The notes under the pieces were generated by a model, which worked only from the letters and a program-made list of their open reading frames with translations, was not told where the DNA came from and made no database searches. Positions 53,886-64,000 of a stretch of DNA of 64,000 nucleotides are shown in pieces; the first letter of the stretch is position 1, and every line of letters begins with the position of its first letter. A program made the translations under genes and the position numbers. This stretch comes from Coccinella septempunctata (Eukaryota > Arthropoda > Insecta > Coleoptera > Coccinellidae), in NCBI RefSeq assembly GCF_907165205.1, contig NC_058190.1, positions 15,818,001 to 15,882,000 of the forward strand, given 5' to 3'.

Positions 53886-54143
53886 GGGGAGAGTTCCTTT
53901 GAATTGGACGGCCCATGAACCGGACGCTACAGTTTTTTTAAATACTCGATGGTGATTTGGCATCCTTTACGTAAATCCCATTTTCGCAACAAGGCGCGAG
54001 CCACAGGGTCAGCCATTTTACAAGAGATCTCGATCGATGTTGCGAAGATTGGATTTACGTAAGGGATGCTAAATTGCTATCGAGTGAAGTAGAAAACTGT
54101 AGCGTCCGGTTCATGGGCTGTCCAGTTCAAAGGAACTCTCCCC
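53886..54143. mobile_element. 258-bp TA-flanked MITE
   Basis: TIRs GGGGAGAGTTCCTTTGAATT and GGGGAGAGTTCCTTTGAACT (complement of the right end), flanked by TA at 53884-53885 and 54144-54145. The inverted match continues through GGACGGCCCATGAACCGGAC nearly to the centre. Confidence 0.9.
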
Positions 54144-54145
54144 TA

Positions 54146-54821
54146 CATAGGAGCAAATCGATGTTTTCAATTCTTCAATTGAATTTTTTTCAGATACTGG
54201 AGTGAAAACCCTAAAAAGTTTCAGAAGATACTGAATCCGAGAATCGATATCCCAACAACAAATGCATTCGTAGCACTTAAATGGCAATTCCATCTATGTT
54301 CCAAGAATAACTTTGCCATAATATTTTGGTGAAAATAGTAGGAAATAGCTTCCATAGTATGTTTGATTATCATTAGTAGGAAGTAATGAAACACACTTTT
54401 TGAAATTGTTTCACTCAACCTCAATTTTCGCATGTTTTAACCTTTTCAACATTTCAACTAGAACTTGTACCTTTCAGCTGGCCTGATGATGATTTAGAAT
54501 AAAAAGCGAAATTGATCGCTAAAAAATAAATTTGAAAAAGTGTGTTTTATTACTCCCTTCCAATTTTCCCTACTATTTGACAATTTGACTACATGTATGG
54601 TTATGCGTCCTTTTAAGGTTTGATTTTTAGACACTCTTGAGCACCAGTTCAAGCAGTTCATGTCTCTGCAACAAAAAGTTATTATTCACTCAGTTCTGGC
54701 ACAAAAGTAGGCCATTTGAAAAAATTGATCTACCCTCCACCCCTCCTAGAGCATGCATGTCAACCCAAAAAATTCACGTGTTCCAAAATTGTTCTATTAA
54801 ATTGTGAAAACTCAAAATATA
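54146..54821. other. unassigned interval
   Basis: No feature recognised between the two TA-flanked elements. Confidence 0.4.
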
Positions 54822-55561
54822 CAGGGTGAATCCTGATGAACTGTACATACTTCATACAGTGATAGGTGGCACTCAAGCGGTTCCAAAAGTACCCCACATG
54901 ATGGGTTTTACACTGTTAATTTGATTGATACAGAGCGATCTCCAGTTTTGGGACATATTTTCAAAATGCTCCATTCGACAAATGAACCACATGAATTTCT
55001 AAATGGATCAGGTGAGAGGTTTTCAATTTCCAGAGGTGGACTTAAATTCTCGAATATTTTCAGAAATCATGATGAGAATCACCCTGTATTAAGGAAAGTT
55101 CAAAAACTGATATGCTAGTTTAAACTGCTTCTGATCTTTCTATCAGAGCACAAAAATGTATTCAGATGGAGGGAGGATCTTTCGAACATCTTTTGTGATT
55201 TTTTTTATAATTTTTTTTTTGTTTCATTCATTAAGGTGTCATATCAGTTTTCCAACTTTTTTTCATACAAGGTGATTTTGATCATGATTTCTGAAAATAT
55301 TTGAAAATTTAAGTCCTGCCCTGGTAATTGAAAGCCTCTCACCTCATCTATATATAAATTCATGTGGTACTCCTGTTTACTAAATTCCATAAATTTGTGA
55401 TGATTCGTATGTCGAATGGAGCATTTGAAAACCCAAAACTGGAAATCGCTTTGTATCAATCAAATGAACGGTGTAAAATCCCTCATGTGGTGTATTTTGG
55501 AACCGCCAGAGTGTCACCAATCATTGTATTAAGTATGTACAGTTCATCAGGATCCACCCTG
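54822..55561. mobile_element. 740-bp foldback element with CAGGGTG ends
   Basis: The left arm starts CAGGGTGAATCCTGATGAAC and the right arm, complemented, CAGGGTGGATCCTGATGAAC. TA flanks at 54820-54821 and 55562-55563. The arms of about 300 bp pair throughout (for example TCGACAAATGAACCAC against its partner near 55400). No transposase. Confidence 0.88.
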
Positions 55562-55563
55562 TA

Positions 55564-56504
55564 TCTATATATTCGTATGATACAGAGATACCTCCGAGAA
55601 AACTCTCTATCTGCCCGTACAAGTGTAATGATAATGAATTCGTGTAAAGAATAAGCTGATATCATTGCATTGAAGGACATCTTTATCATTTTAAATACAA
55701 AAATAATCAAACTTCTTTCCTCTTCTTTACTCTTTACATTGTATTTCAATTTTGTACGAGATGATTAACTGTATTTAGTTTGATATAAAATTGAATATTT
55801 TATTAATATATCTATTCGACGTTTCCTCTCTGAATTAGCAAATCTTGAATTGCTATTCTGGTTCTTTGCTTACACTTGTGTTTGTTCCGAATTCATGAAT
55901 AAAAAATCTCACGGATTGATTGATATCTGCGAAAAGAGCTACATGAATTGAGTCAAGAAAACTCCAGATTTTCAGTAGTGAAAGGTTCTGATTGATCGAT
56001 TTCGACAATATGATCTAGATTTTCCACAGGATGTGAAAGCATCAAACTGACAAAATTGAATTTGTAATGTAAATAAGGACCTAATTTCAATCTAGGACGA
56101 TAACATCACAAAAATATGGTGTTACCGTTTTAAAGGGTAAGCATTTAAGTGTAAGAAAGCATCTTTTTCTCTCAGAAGACTGTTTCTTTTATAGATCGAA
56201 TTTCGAAGGTGATTAGATACATTTCCCCTACTTTGAAAGTTTATTTGCCTTCTGACCGAATGTTACAGAACAAACTGTATCGCGGACCACCAAAGGCGTA
56301 ATTTGAAGTGGTGATTCAATTGACTGGTTCCTTGGTTTTGATTTGTTCTGAATTGTTGGAGTTATTCACATGTGTAACATTATATTTAATATGATACTCT
56401 TGGGGTTAGTCAGTTGAGTTCATTTTGTATGAATTATTAGATTCAATGAGTTGTCTACAGTTTGAGAAACAAATTGGAATTCGAAAAATTAGTATCTCAT
56501 TTCA
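55564..56504. other. unassigned interval
   Basis: AT-rich, no gene or repeat border recognised. Confidence 0.4.
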
Positions 56505-56506
56505 TA

Positions 56507-58933
56507 CAGGGTGTCCGGATCAGATGAGAAACATTTTAATGGGAGATAGAGAACACCTAGGGCAATCACGAAAAAACCCCATATGCAGTATCTAGGAGTT
56601 CTAGATTCTGATTTACTGGGTGTTTTTCAAATTTGCATGGAAATTAAAACCACTTTATCTGCTGAACGGAATAACCGATTTATCCGAAATTTTTAATGAA
56701 GATAGCTTTCATGAGATTCCAGTGAAGTGCAATCAAATATTATTCAATTAGCAAGGACCCTATCGCATAAATCTGGACAGTTCTTGAATCACTCTGTAAA
56801 ATGAATTTCATAATTTCTTCGATATCTGCGTGAGATGTAAGATTCGTTTATTCAATTCGCCAAATAATATTGCGTGGGACCGTCCAGGTTACCGAGGACT
56901 GATTTTTATTCAAAATTACTTCGTTATGAGGTGAATGATGTTAAAAATCGACAAGTGATGAAAAATTATCGTCAGTATCAAAAAAAAAAATCAGTTTCTC
57001 GGCAACGTGGCTGGTGCCATGTGATTTCGTGAACTGTTAACCCTGGAACTGCACAATTATTTTTCTAAACACTTGGGTCCCAGAAACTCAAAGCTTTTTT
57101 TGTCGAAAGAAAAAAAAAAATTAATTTTTTGATACTGGAATACTATTCGAAGTCGAAGAGAAGTATATAAAAAAATTTAAACATGATATTTCACTCAACA
57201 TAAAAATATAATCCTTTAAAATTCAAAATTTTAATTTTTGAACATTCAACATAAAATATTTCCATTAAAATAAATAATCTGTGGATTCAAACAATCAACA
57301 ATAATTATTAATCAATTATATTGCTCATAAATGAAAAAAATGTTTTCCTTATATTCTTCAAGAATATTTGCGCAGCAGATCGAATGAGGATTATCGTAAC
57401 CATCGTTTATATTGCAACCTCGTATCATCTACTATAAAGCAAGCCAAGCAAAACTTTGAGCGCAATTTGGTATGCTCCAAGAATAAGAAGAAACTTTATA
57501 AGTACCTTCGTTCCTCTATGAATAGCAAGTTGGGAATACCCTTCGTACGTGGCCGATGTGATGGCCGAAACATTTGCGTCGGTTTTTGTGGCAGAACCTT
57601 ACAATTTTATTCCAGAACCTAATTTTCCGCGTACTCTCGATGGAATGGAAATGATCGATATAAATAGAGAACTGGTCCTGGGTTACCTTTCCATGGTGGA
57701 GAGGCATTCCTCCCTGGTCCCGATGGTATTTCTTCACAACTGTTACATTCCTGCGCTGATGCTTTGGCTGAGCCACTGTCCATTATATTCTCATATTCTA
57801 TTCTCTCCTCTTCGGTCTCTCAAGATTGGTTACCAGCTTCTGTTACACCAATCTTCAAGAAATGCGACAAACTTTCTGCTCAAAAATACAGGCCAATAAC
57901 TTTAACACAGTGCGGTGGATTTTGTCTACCTTGACTTTGCACGGGCATTTGATCGCGTCCCCCATCGCCGACTCCTGAGGAAGCTTGAGTGCTTGGGAGT
58001 GAGAGGTCCTCTGCTTTCTTTGATTCAATCATTTTTGTCCAACCGTACTTTTCGAGTTGGAGTCGGTGATTGTCGGTGACAGATGACACAAAACTCTATA
58101 ACTGTCCATTAGTCAATGCAGGGCACCTTCAAGACGACCTCAACAGGCTCTTCAAGTGGTGTGGGGAGTTGTCATTACCCTTAAATATTGAAAAATGTTG
58201 CGTACTTCACATCGGTAGAGGAAACCCTAAGATCCCCTACTTCATCAACCAGCAGAGGCTAGCCAGGGTCTCCCAGCATTGTGATCTGGGTGTTACCGTC
58301 AGTGATAACTTGAGGTGTTCACTCACATTTCAGTTGCTGTGTCTAAAGCGAGACAATTCACCTACCAACTGTCTAAAACTTTCGCTGGATGTGATGTAAC
58401 AACAAGCAGGACTCTCTATACAACCTACGTGCGCCCTATTCTGGAGTATGCTGGCCCTGTTTAGTGCGCTAATCTGAAGGGTGATCAAGATCTTCTAGAA
58501 TCAGTACAGTGATGGAATACTCGTCTTCCTTTTGGCAGGAATCGCCATCTGAGTTTTTATTACCACATTCGCAGCACATTTCAGCCCTGTGATCCATGGA
58601 GTACGTGAAAGAATGAAGATCCATTTACATACAAGGAATTTCCTTATATATCTCAAAGACGGATTATGGCCGATTAGTTGGTAATTTATCAAATGATTTT
58701 TGATTGCAGTTTTCTCGAACCTCATGAAAACTATCTTCATTCCAAATTTCGGATAAGTCGGTGATTCCGTTCAGGAGAAAGAGTGATTTTAATTTCCATT
58801 CAAATTTCCAAAACATCCAGTAAATCAGAATCTAGAACTCTTAGATACTACATATGGGGTTTTTCGTGATCGTCTAGGCCAGGTGTTCCCTATATCACAT
58901 TAAAATGTTCGCCAGCTTATCCGGGAGACCCTG
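56507..58933. mobile_element. TIR element with CAGGGTGTCC ends enclosing a LINE fragment
   Basis: The left arm (56507 to about 56730) starts CAGGGTGTCCGGATCAGATG. The right arm (about 58715 to 58933), complemented, starts CAGGGTCTCCCGGATAAGCT. The inner words TCTAGATTCTGATTTACTGG match exactly in both. The left flank is TA (56505-56506); the right is TG, probably a mutated TA. Between the arms lie AT-rich sequence and a CR1-like LINE fossil, which may have inserted later. Confidence 0.78.
57368..58500 (+). pseudogene. CR1-like LINE fossil (linker, RT and thumb)
   Basis: 57368-57530 reads NFERNLVCSKNKKKLYKYLR, the linker before RT. 57549 onward reads MAETFASVFV. 57910-58070 holds DFVYLDFARAFDRVPHRRLL, RKLECLGVRGPLLSLIQSFL and SNRTFRVGVGD (RT motif A region). 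58075-58330 reads DDTKLYNC, LQDDLNRLFKWCGELSLPLN and IEKCCVLHIGRGNPK (after the catalytic box), and about 58425 reads TYVRPILEYAGPV. The GxPQGS motif and the first part of the YADD box are deleted between 58070 and 58083. Multiple frameshifts. Confidence 0.8.
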
Positions 58934-59333
58934 TGTCTCTTGACCGCAGCTTCTCATAATTTGTTTGGTCTTCCTCAATTTTGCACTTAACATAATCATG
59001 ATCAAAATTGTAACGGACTCGCCTCTCTATATGTGAAAAATATTTATTTGCTATTTTTCAGTTGGGAAATCAGAGGATTGATACGCTTCGAAGCGAAATG
59101 TTTGTTTGAAAGGACAATGACAATGGGTCCAGATAGCATTACGACGTTAATTTTTTGTGCATATGTTTTGGCTCCACTAACTATTTAATTTAATATCTAT
59201 CCAAGAACTCGCACGGTTGCCGATGAATGGAAGCTTCTTATTGATTTTAAGAAATACCATAATTTTCGATTTCATAGTTCGTGGTAACCTGCTCCAGCGT
59301 TCGGTGGTTTTAACTTATTTGAGAGAAACTTTT
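58934..59333. other. unassigned interval
   Basis: No feature recognised. Confidence 0.4.
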
Positions 59334-60830
59334 GATGCAGAACTTTCCTTTCTGCAGAACTTTCCTTTCTGCCACTGTGTCTGCTGCCAATAGGATGTAC
59401 GGTTTCATACCGAAAATTCGCTCTATCGATTTACAGGGCACCTCGATGGATCTTTCCAATATTGGTATCATTCGAAAGCTCTCGTTTTGCTCTTTTTCAC
59501 TTTACGCGATTTCGAAAAAAAAATAATTTTTTTTCTTACCCTAGCTTGTGTGATATCTGCGTTTTGCTCTTTTGAAATCTGCCATTAGTTTTTCTCTACC
59601 ACTTACTATTACCGAGATATACATAATCAAATGTCTCCTGCTGGTGTACCATTACACTAGCAGGGAACCTCAACGGATCTTTCCGATATTGGTTTCGATC
59701 GAAAGCCTTCGTTTTGCTCATTTATACTCTACGAGTTTTTGAAGGAGAACATTTTTTTTCTTACCCTAGCTTGTGGGATATCTGCGTTTTGATTCTGTTC
59801 TTAAGGATTTGGGCAAATCACATAGCTTTGTTGGTTGGAAAGAAAGGACTTCAAAAATAGGTTTTTTTTTTCGTTTTTGTCAATGAAACATTTTTGTGTC
59901 GCTTTCTCGCCCAAAACTGGACTTAACAGTCGAAAAAAATGGGAATAAGTATTTTCGATATCAATCTGGACCACTTTTTCAGAATCCGGTGGTCTATCGA
60001 CAATTTTCCCAACCAACTGGCTCTTGCAATATCGGCAAGAGCCAGTGAATTTTATGTACCCACTACAATTATCAGCTGATATATATTATTACCTTCAAAT
60101 GAAAAACAACAAGGAAGCTTTGCTTCACTGTAGAACTTTTGACTGGTGCTATCAGACCATCCTTTCTTTGAAAGAGCTAGTGGACTTCTCGTATCTAGTC
60201 GTTTAAACTTTCAAGTGAGCTTAAACATCACTCAATTTTCACCTAAATGGTACTCTTGGTGAAACTCGATACTGTGAACCGTTTTGGAATATCTTGATTT
60301 AAAATTTATGAAGTATTAACTGATGCTGGTATAAAGTAATGGTCGGTAATGGTGAATATAAATTATAGTATGCATTATGTGAATCAAAATGTTTTTGCAC
60401 CATCGATAAAACGAATACATGTTAAAAAATTGGGATGTAGGGCTCAACAACGAAAATTTTTTACTGAAAAAACTCCAATTATTTTTCAGTTTTATACCTA
60501 TCCTAGAGACGGGGTCACTTTTTTTTCGAAATCGCGTAAAGTATAAATGAGCAAAACCATCGGACTGGTGAGAAAAACGGAGCAAAACGAGAGCTTTCGA
60601 ATGATACCAATATTGGAAAGATCCGTTGAGGTGCTGGTGCTGGTGCTGGTGTAGTATTACACTAGCAGGGCACTTTGAATTGTCTATAGCTCATTGTATA
60701 TAGGTGAGCAAAATAAAGTGAGTGGTGAGCAAAACGGAGCAAAATGAGAGCAAAACGAGGACATTAAAATCTTAAAAATTCCTTGAGGTGCCCTGCTATT
60801 GTAATGCTGCTATTTTTCGGACGCAGTCCT
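59334..60830. repeat. direct and inverted repeat cluster with AGGTGCCCTGCTAGTGTA ends
   Basis: 59436-59568 is repeated directly at 59660-59792 (GATCTTTCCRATATTGGT, TTTTTTCTTACCCTAGCTTG, GATATCTGCGTTTTG). It is inverted at about 60528-60650 (ACCAATATTGGAAAGATCCG). Hairpins CTGGTGTA-n4-TACACTAGCAGGG occur at about 59641 and 60645, and CCTTGAGGTGCCCTGC at about 60781. It is a rearranged group of related MITEs. A duplicated GCAGAACTTTCCTTTCT lies at 59337-59371. Confidence 0.65.
60017..60045. repeat. perfect 11-bp stem-loop
   Basis: CTGGCTCTTGC, a 7-nt loop, then GCAAGAGCCAG. It stands alone and has no T-run after it on either strand. Confidence 0.7.
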
Positions 60831-60906
60831 ATTAAAAACTCTTCATTATGCATATGTCATAAATATTAGAACGTACTAATAATATGGTCTCCCCACCACC
60901 AATTCC

Positions 60907-61200
60907 TTTTTTTATGTAGCCGGAGGAAATCTAGGACAGTGAAACAATGTTTCAAAGGGCGATTTGATAATCGCCAAGACGAAAACCATCCTGGGAAACC
61001 AGTGTGGGGTTACTACCTGAGCTCACCACCCACTAAAACCTGCTGCTTCTTCTTTTTCGGGGCATTTGCGTATAAACCGTAAGTCTCTCGGTATATTTCT
61101 TCTCGTACATAGTACGAGTGGAGTAAGGGTGGGGTATTTTCAATTTCGTCTCTTTCGACATGCGTCGCCTTCTACCTATCAGAGTGTATAGTCTTACTTT
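60907..61200 (-). mobile_element. Jockey 3' fragment with internal deletion
   Basis: After a 7-nt T-run (60907-60913), the reversed Jockey 3' tail words appear (CCAGTGTGGGGTTACTACCT, CACCCACTAAAACCTGC, GCATTTGCGTATAAACCG). At 61137-61196 the minus strand reads RLYTLIGRRRRMSKETKLKI, the thumb region of ORF2. The sequence between that point and the 3' UTR is deleted. Confidence 0.8.
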
Positions 61201-61406
61201 TTTGTTATAGAAAAGTTTTATTATCATCATTCTCTATAAAAAAATAAAATATTGTGTGAAAAAATTATTTCGATACGTCAATTAATACCCGAGATATGGA
61301 ATTGTAAACATGGATGCACTGATGCAGGGCTCCAGTTTACCACTCCCGCGATCGCTTCGTGTGACGTCATATTGCAACACTAGTGCAGTACGTAGCGCGC
61401 TCCCTA

Positions 61407-62202
61407 AGCCTAGTTGCACACACACCGATCTTGGACGGCCGATTTTATATCGGTCGTCCAAACTCCAAGCCTAGTTGCACACACACCGATTTTTGGAAGG
61501 CCGGTATAAAATCGGCCGACATTTTATCGGTAGTAGTTTCTTGCACACTCACCGGATTTTTACCGGCCAAACGATCAGCCAACTAAAAACGACTGAAATG
61601 GTCGGTAAAAAACATTGAACTCAAGAAAGAACTCCTTGAGTTCAATGGTAAACAATCGGTGCTTGTACAAACGTGTAATTAGTCACGTACGCCGCTACAT
61701 CCCGATATTGCCGGTATTGGACGGTTTCTCACCGGCATTTTACCGTCACCGATCAGTGGTCGGCGTATGTGCAAGGTCCCGTTCCCACACGTGGTTCACT
61801 ATTGGAATTTGGACGACCGATATAAAATCGGCCGTCCAAAATCGGTGTGTGTGCAACTAGGCCAATAGTGAAGCACGTGTGGGAACGGGATCTTGCACAT
61901 ACGCCGACCACTGATCGGTGACGGTAAAATGCCGGTGAGAAACCGTCCAATACCGGCAATATCGGGATGTAGTGGCGTACGTGACTAAGTACACGTTTGT
62001 ACAAGCACCGATTGTTTACCATTGAACTCAAGAAGGAGTTCTTTCTTGTGTTCAATGTTTTTTACCGACAATTTCAGTCGTTTTTAGTTGGCTGATCGTT
62101 TGGACGGTAAAAATCCGGTTAGTGTGCTGGCAACTGCTGCCGATAAAACATCGGCCGATTTTATTCCGGGCCGTCCAAAATCGGTGTGTGTGCAAATAGG
62201 CT
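61407..62202. mobile_element. 796-bp TA-flanked palindrome built from repeated MITE ends
   Basis: The outer ends AGCCTAGTTGCACACACACC and AGCCTATTTGCACACACACC (complement of 62202) are flanked by TA at 61405-61406 and 62203-62204. The same end sequence recurs at about 61456 (direct) and at about 61808-61861 in the loop (inverted). The arms of about 340 bp pair nearly throughout (CCGATATTGCCGGTATTGGA, GATCAGTGGTCGGCGTATGT). Open frames on both strands are mirror images of the arms. Confidence 0.88.
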
Positions 62203-62204
62203 TA

Positions 62205-64000
62205 CGAATCATAAGGAGATTACGCACTTTCTATTGGAAATGTCTAATGCAAATACGAGAAACTCATGTGCCGAAATGTAAAAATACAACGATTAATGCA
62301 TCGAAAAAGTCCTTTTTTTTGGTCCATTTGGATGTCAAAATTCGAAAGAAATGGATAAAATCTATGAAGAGGTTGGATCCGCTTGAAGCGAAGAGCAACA
62401 TATATTTCTTTATTTATTTTTATTCATTTATTTATTCACATAAAGAGGGCTGAACCTATAAACTCAACAAAAAAAGCAAAAAAAAACATTCAGTGTGAGC
62501 AACGCCCAACTTAACAAAATTTTTATTCTCAGAGTCACTTGGATTAGCATTCTTAAGTTTCAATGACAGATTTATTCGATGAATAACACTATCTGAAAGT
62601 GAAAAGACTGCATTTTTACTTATCCTAAGAATGAGTATTATCTATCGAATAAATTTAGTTATTCGCAGGTGAAAATAGCGGGCCCTAATCAACTAGGTTA
62701 TCGATGACAGCGATTAATGATTGATATATTCGTACGAGTAAAGCGAATTTTTCGGTTTCTATCGGAATGTTGATATTTGTGCTGCCGATCGAACAATTCG
62801 AGAGAAGTCCGTAGAGGACATATTCGAGTTGTGACATTTTGAGTATCGTTCCCTCTAATATCTGTTGAAGAATGTGTGGAGCTGGTGGAAGCTGAATTTG
62901 TAGTACATAGATATTGAGTACTCTATAACCATTATAATTTTTCTGCAACGTTCACAATTCATCTCTTCTCAATTCACCCGCTAGGTACCTACTACGAAAA
63001 TTAATGCGATATACGAATAAAATGATTATTTGGGTAGCTGCTGAATACTTCTATATTCGATTACCCATAACAATAATGCGTTAATAGGAAATTAACCAAT
63101 ACAAGGGTTCATTAACGGCTAATTTCGTATACGTCAAACAGTGCTATTATTATAAGGGATCGGCGGAAAACAATATTTTCTTCAACAAAAATCTTGGGTT
63201 AAATCCTGCTTCCAAACTCAGCGCACAACAACAATAAAATATAATCAATTAATTTAGAGGAGCTATCAGGACTCTGGACTCCATTTCCTCTTTTCTCTGA
63301 ACCCCAAAATGTGAGAAAAGAAAACCAAAGCAAAATTTGGATCTTTTTACCTTTTCTGCTATCATCTCTCGAAGCTGCTGATGATTGACGGAAAACTTTT
63401 TCTAGCACCAGACTTTCCACGCACAAAATCTGCGAATTTTTTACACTGCTGAACCGAATTTCCCGCACTTTTCCGTAGCAAACGATTAACGCTTATTCTT
63501 TCCGACCCTACCCCACCTAAGCCCGTTAGTTATTCCGATCAAAATTCCAAAACTCTTAGGTTTTTTACTACAACTCAACAATAAACGAACACTCCTCGAG
63601 TACTATTTCGATAATTCCGTCTGAAACTGACTTTAACTTCAATTTACTTACTTCCGTTTCCTTTAGTTACCTGTTCCTGATTAACCGTATCTACCTCAAC
63701 AAAAGCAACAAAGGACTGAACTTTTCTTCATTCGCAACTTTTTCCAAAATCTATGAGTCGAACGAGTTTCCTATACTATACCGTGGTCTACTTATCGTTT
63801 TTTTCTCTATCTTCGTGAAAACCTATATATTGTGAGTCCTTTATTTATACTTGCTTTACTATCTGACTGACTCTACAAATACTTTATATTTCCTATGCGT
63901 TTTCCGTACCGACTTAAAGAGGTATTATTTTTGATCACTTTCCTCGGATCGACTGACTAGCTTTTCCGAGGTACTTTTTCTTCCCTGTCTTTCTCTACCA
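62205..64000. other. unassigned final interval
   Basis: A TTTA-rich microsatellite lies at about 62405-62442. Minus-strand frames at 62685-62948 and 63199-63468 are open for 87 and 89 residues but resemble nothing I know. The last 500 bp are pyrimidine-rich on the plus strand. Host flanking sequence is possible here. Confidence 0.35.

Noticed and set aside
60017..60045. Rho-independent terminator or tRNA-like stem
   Set aside because: No T-run follows, there is no cloverleaf, and the context is eukaryotic.
61615..62055. Two similar proteins on opposite strands with matching sequence
   Set aside because: They are translations of the two arms of one palindrome; mirror images, not paralogous genes.
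62685..63468. Two minus-strand frames of 87 and 89 codons near the end of the window
   Set aside because: No family likeness, no splice sites that I trust and no neighbouring exons. I mention the interval but do not call genes.

Overview
This window looks like eukaryotic, insect-type intergenic or intronic DNA that is AT-rich and built almost entirely from transposable elements. The insect assignment rests on Jockey-clade LINEs with a +28 downstream promoter element, a P-type element with a THAP-like start, copia-type gag and protease remnants, a Penelope GIY-YIG remnant, and many TA-flanked inverted-repeat elements. A beetle is plausible, but that is only inference. I found no operons, no RNA genes I could support, and no complete host gene. 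The best candidate for host coding sequence is a short GC-rich stretch on the minus strand near 44.45-44.67 kb.

Layout. 0-9.1 kb holds a degenerate LINE reverse transcriptase (RT) tail, a Penelope-like element (911-4185) carrying a palindromic DNA element inside one terminal repeat, and a very large palindrome (4198-9128). 11.1-12.7 kb is a pogo-like element that kept its helix-turn-helix and lost its catalytic domain. 13.9-17.4 kb is a broken minus-strand copia element, interrupted by a 158-bp tandem satellite and LINE ORF1 remnants. 18.6-31.1 kb is a stack of three Jockey LINEs. An old minus-strand copy was split by a full-length plus-strand copy (18786-23616), a Tc1/mariner-like long-TIR element (24290-25805) and a second near-full-length minus-strand copy (26274-31080).

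31.2-33.2 kb is an internally deleted P-type element. 34.1-38.3 kb is one LINE RT fossil cut by three successive DNA-transposon insertions: a MITE, a foldback and a hAT. 39.5 kb has a Mutator-type SWIM remnant. 40-47.3 kb and 53-62.2 kb carry MITEs and foldback elements, with three more LINE fossils at 47.7-48.8, 52.3-53.1 and 57.4-58.5 kb. The last 1.8 kb holds nothing I can identify.

How the parts relate. Target-site duplications (TSDs) and interrupted reading frames let insertion order be read directly at several places. The two large Jockey copies share a nearly identical first ~325 bp, including the promoter, while their ORFs are clearly diverged. All identities and alignments were made by eye from the sequence and not by a database search.
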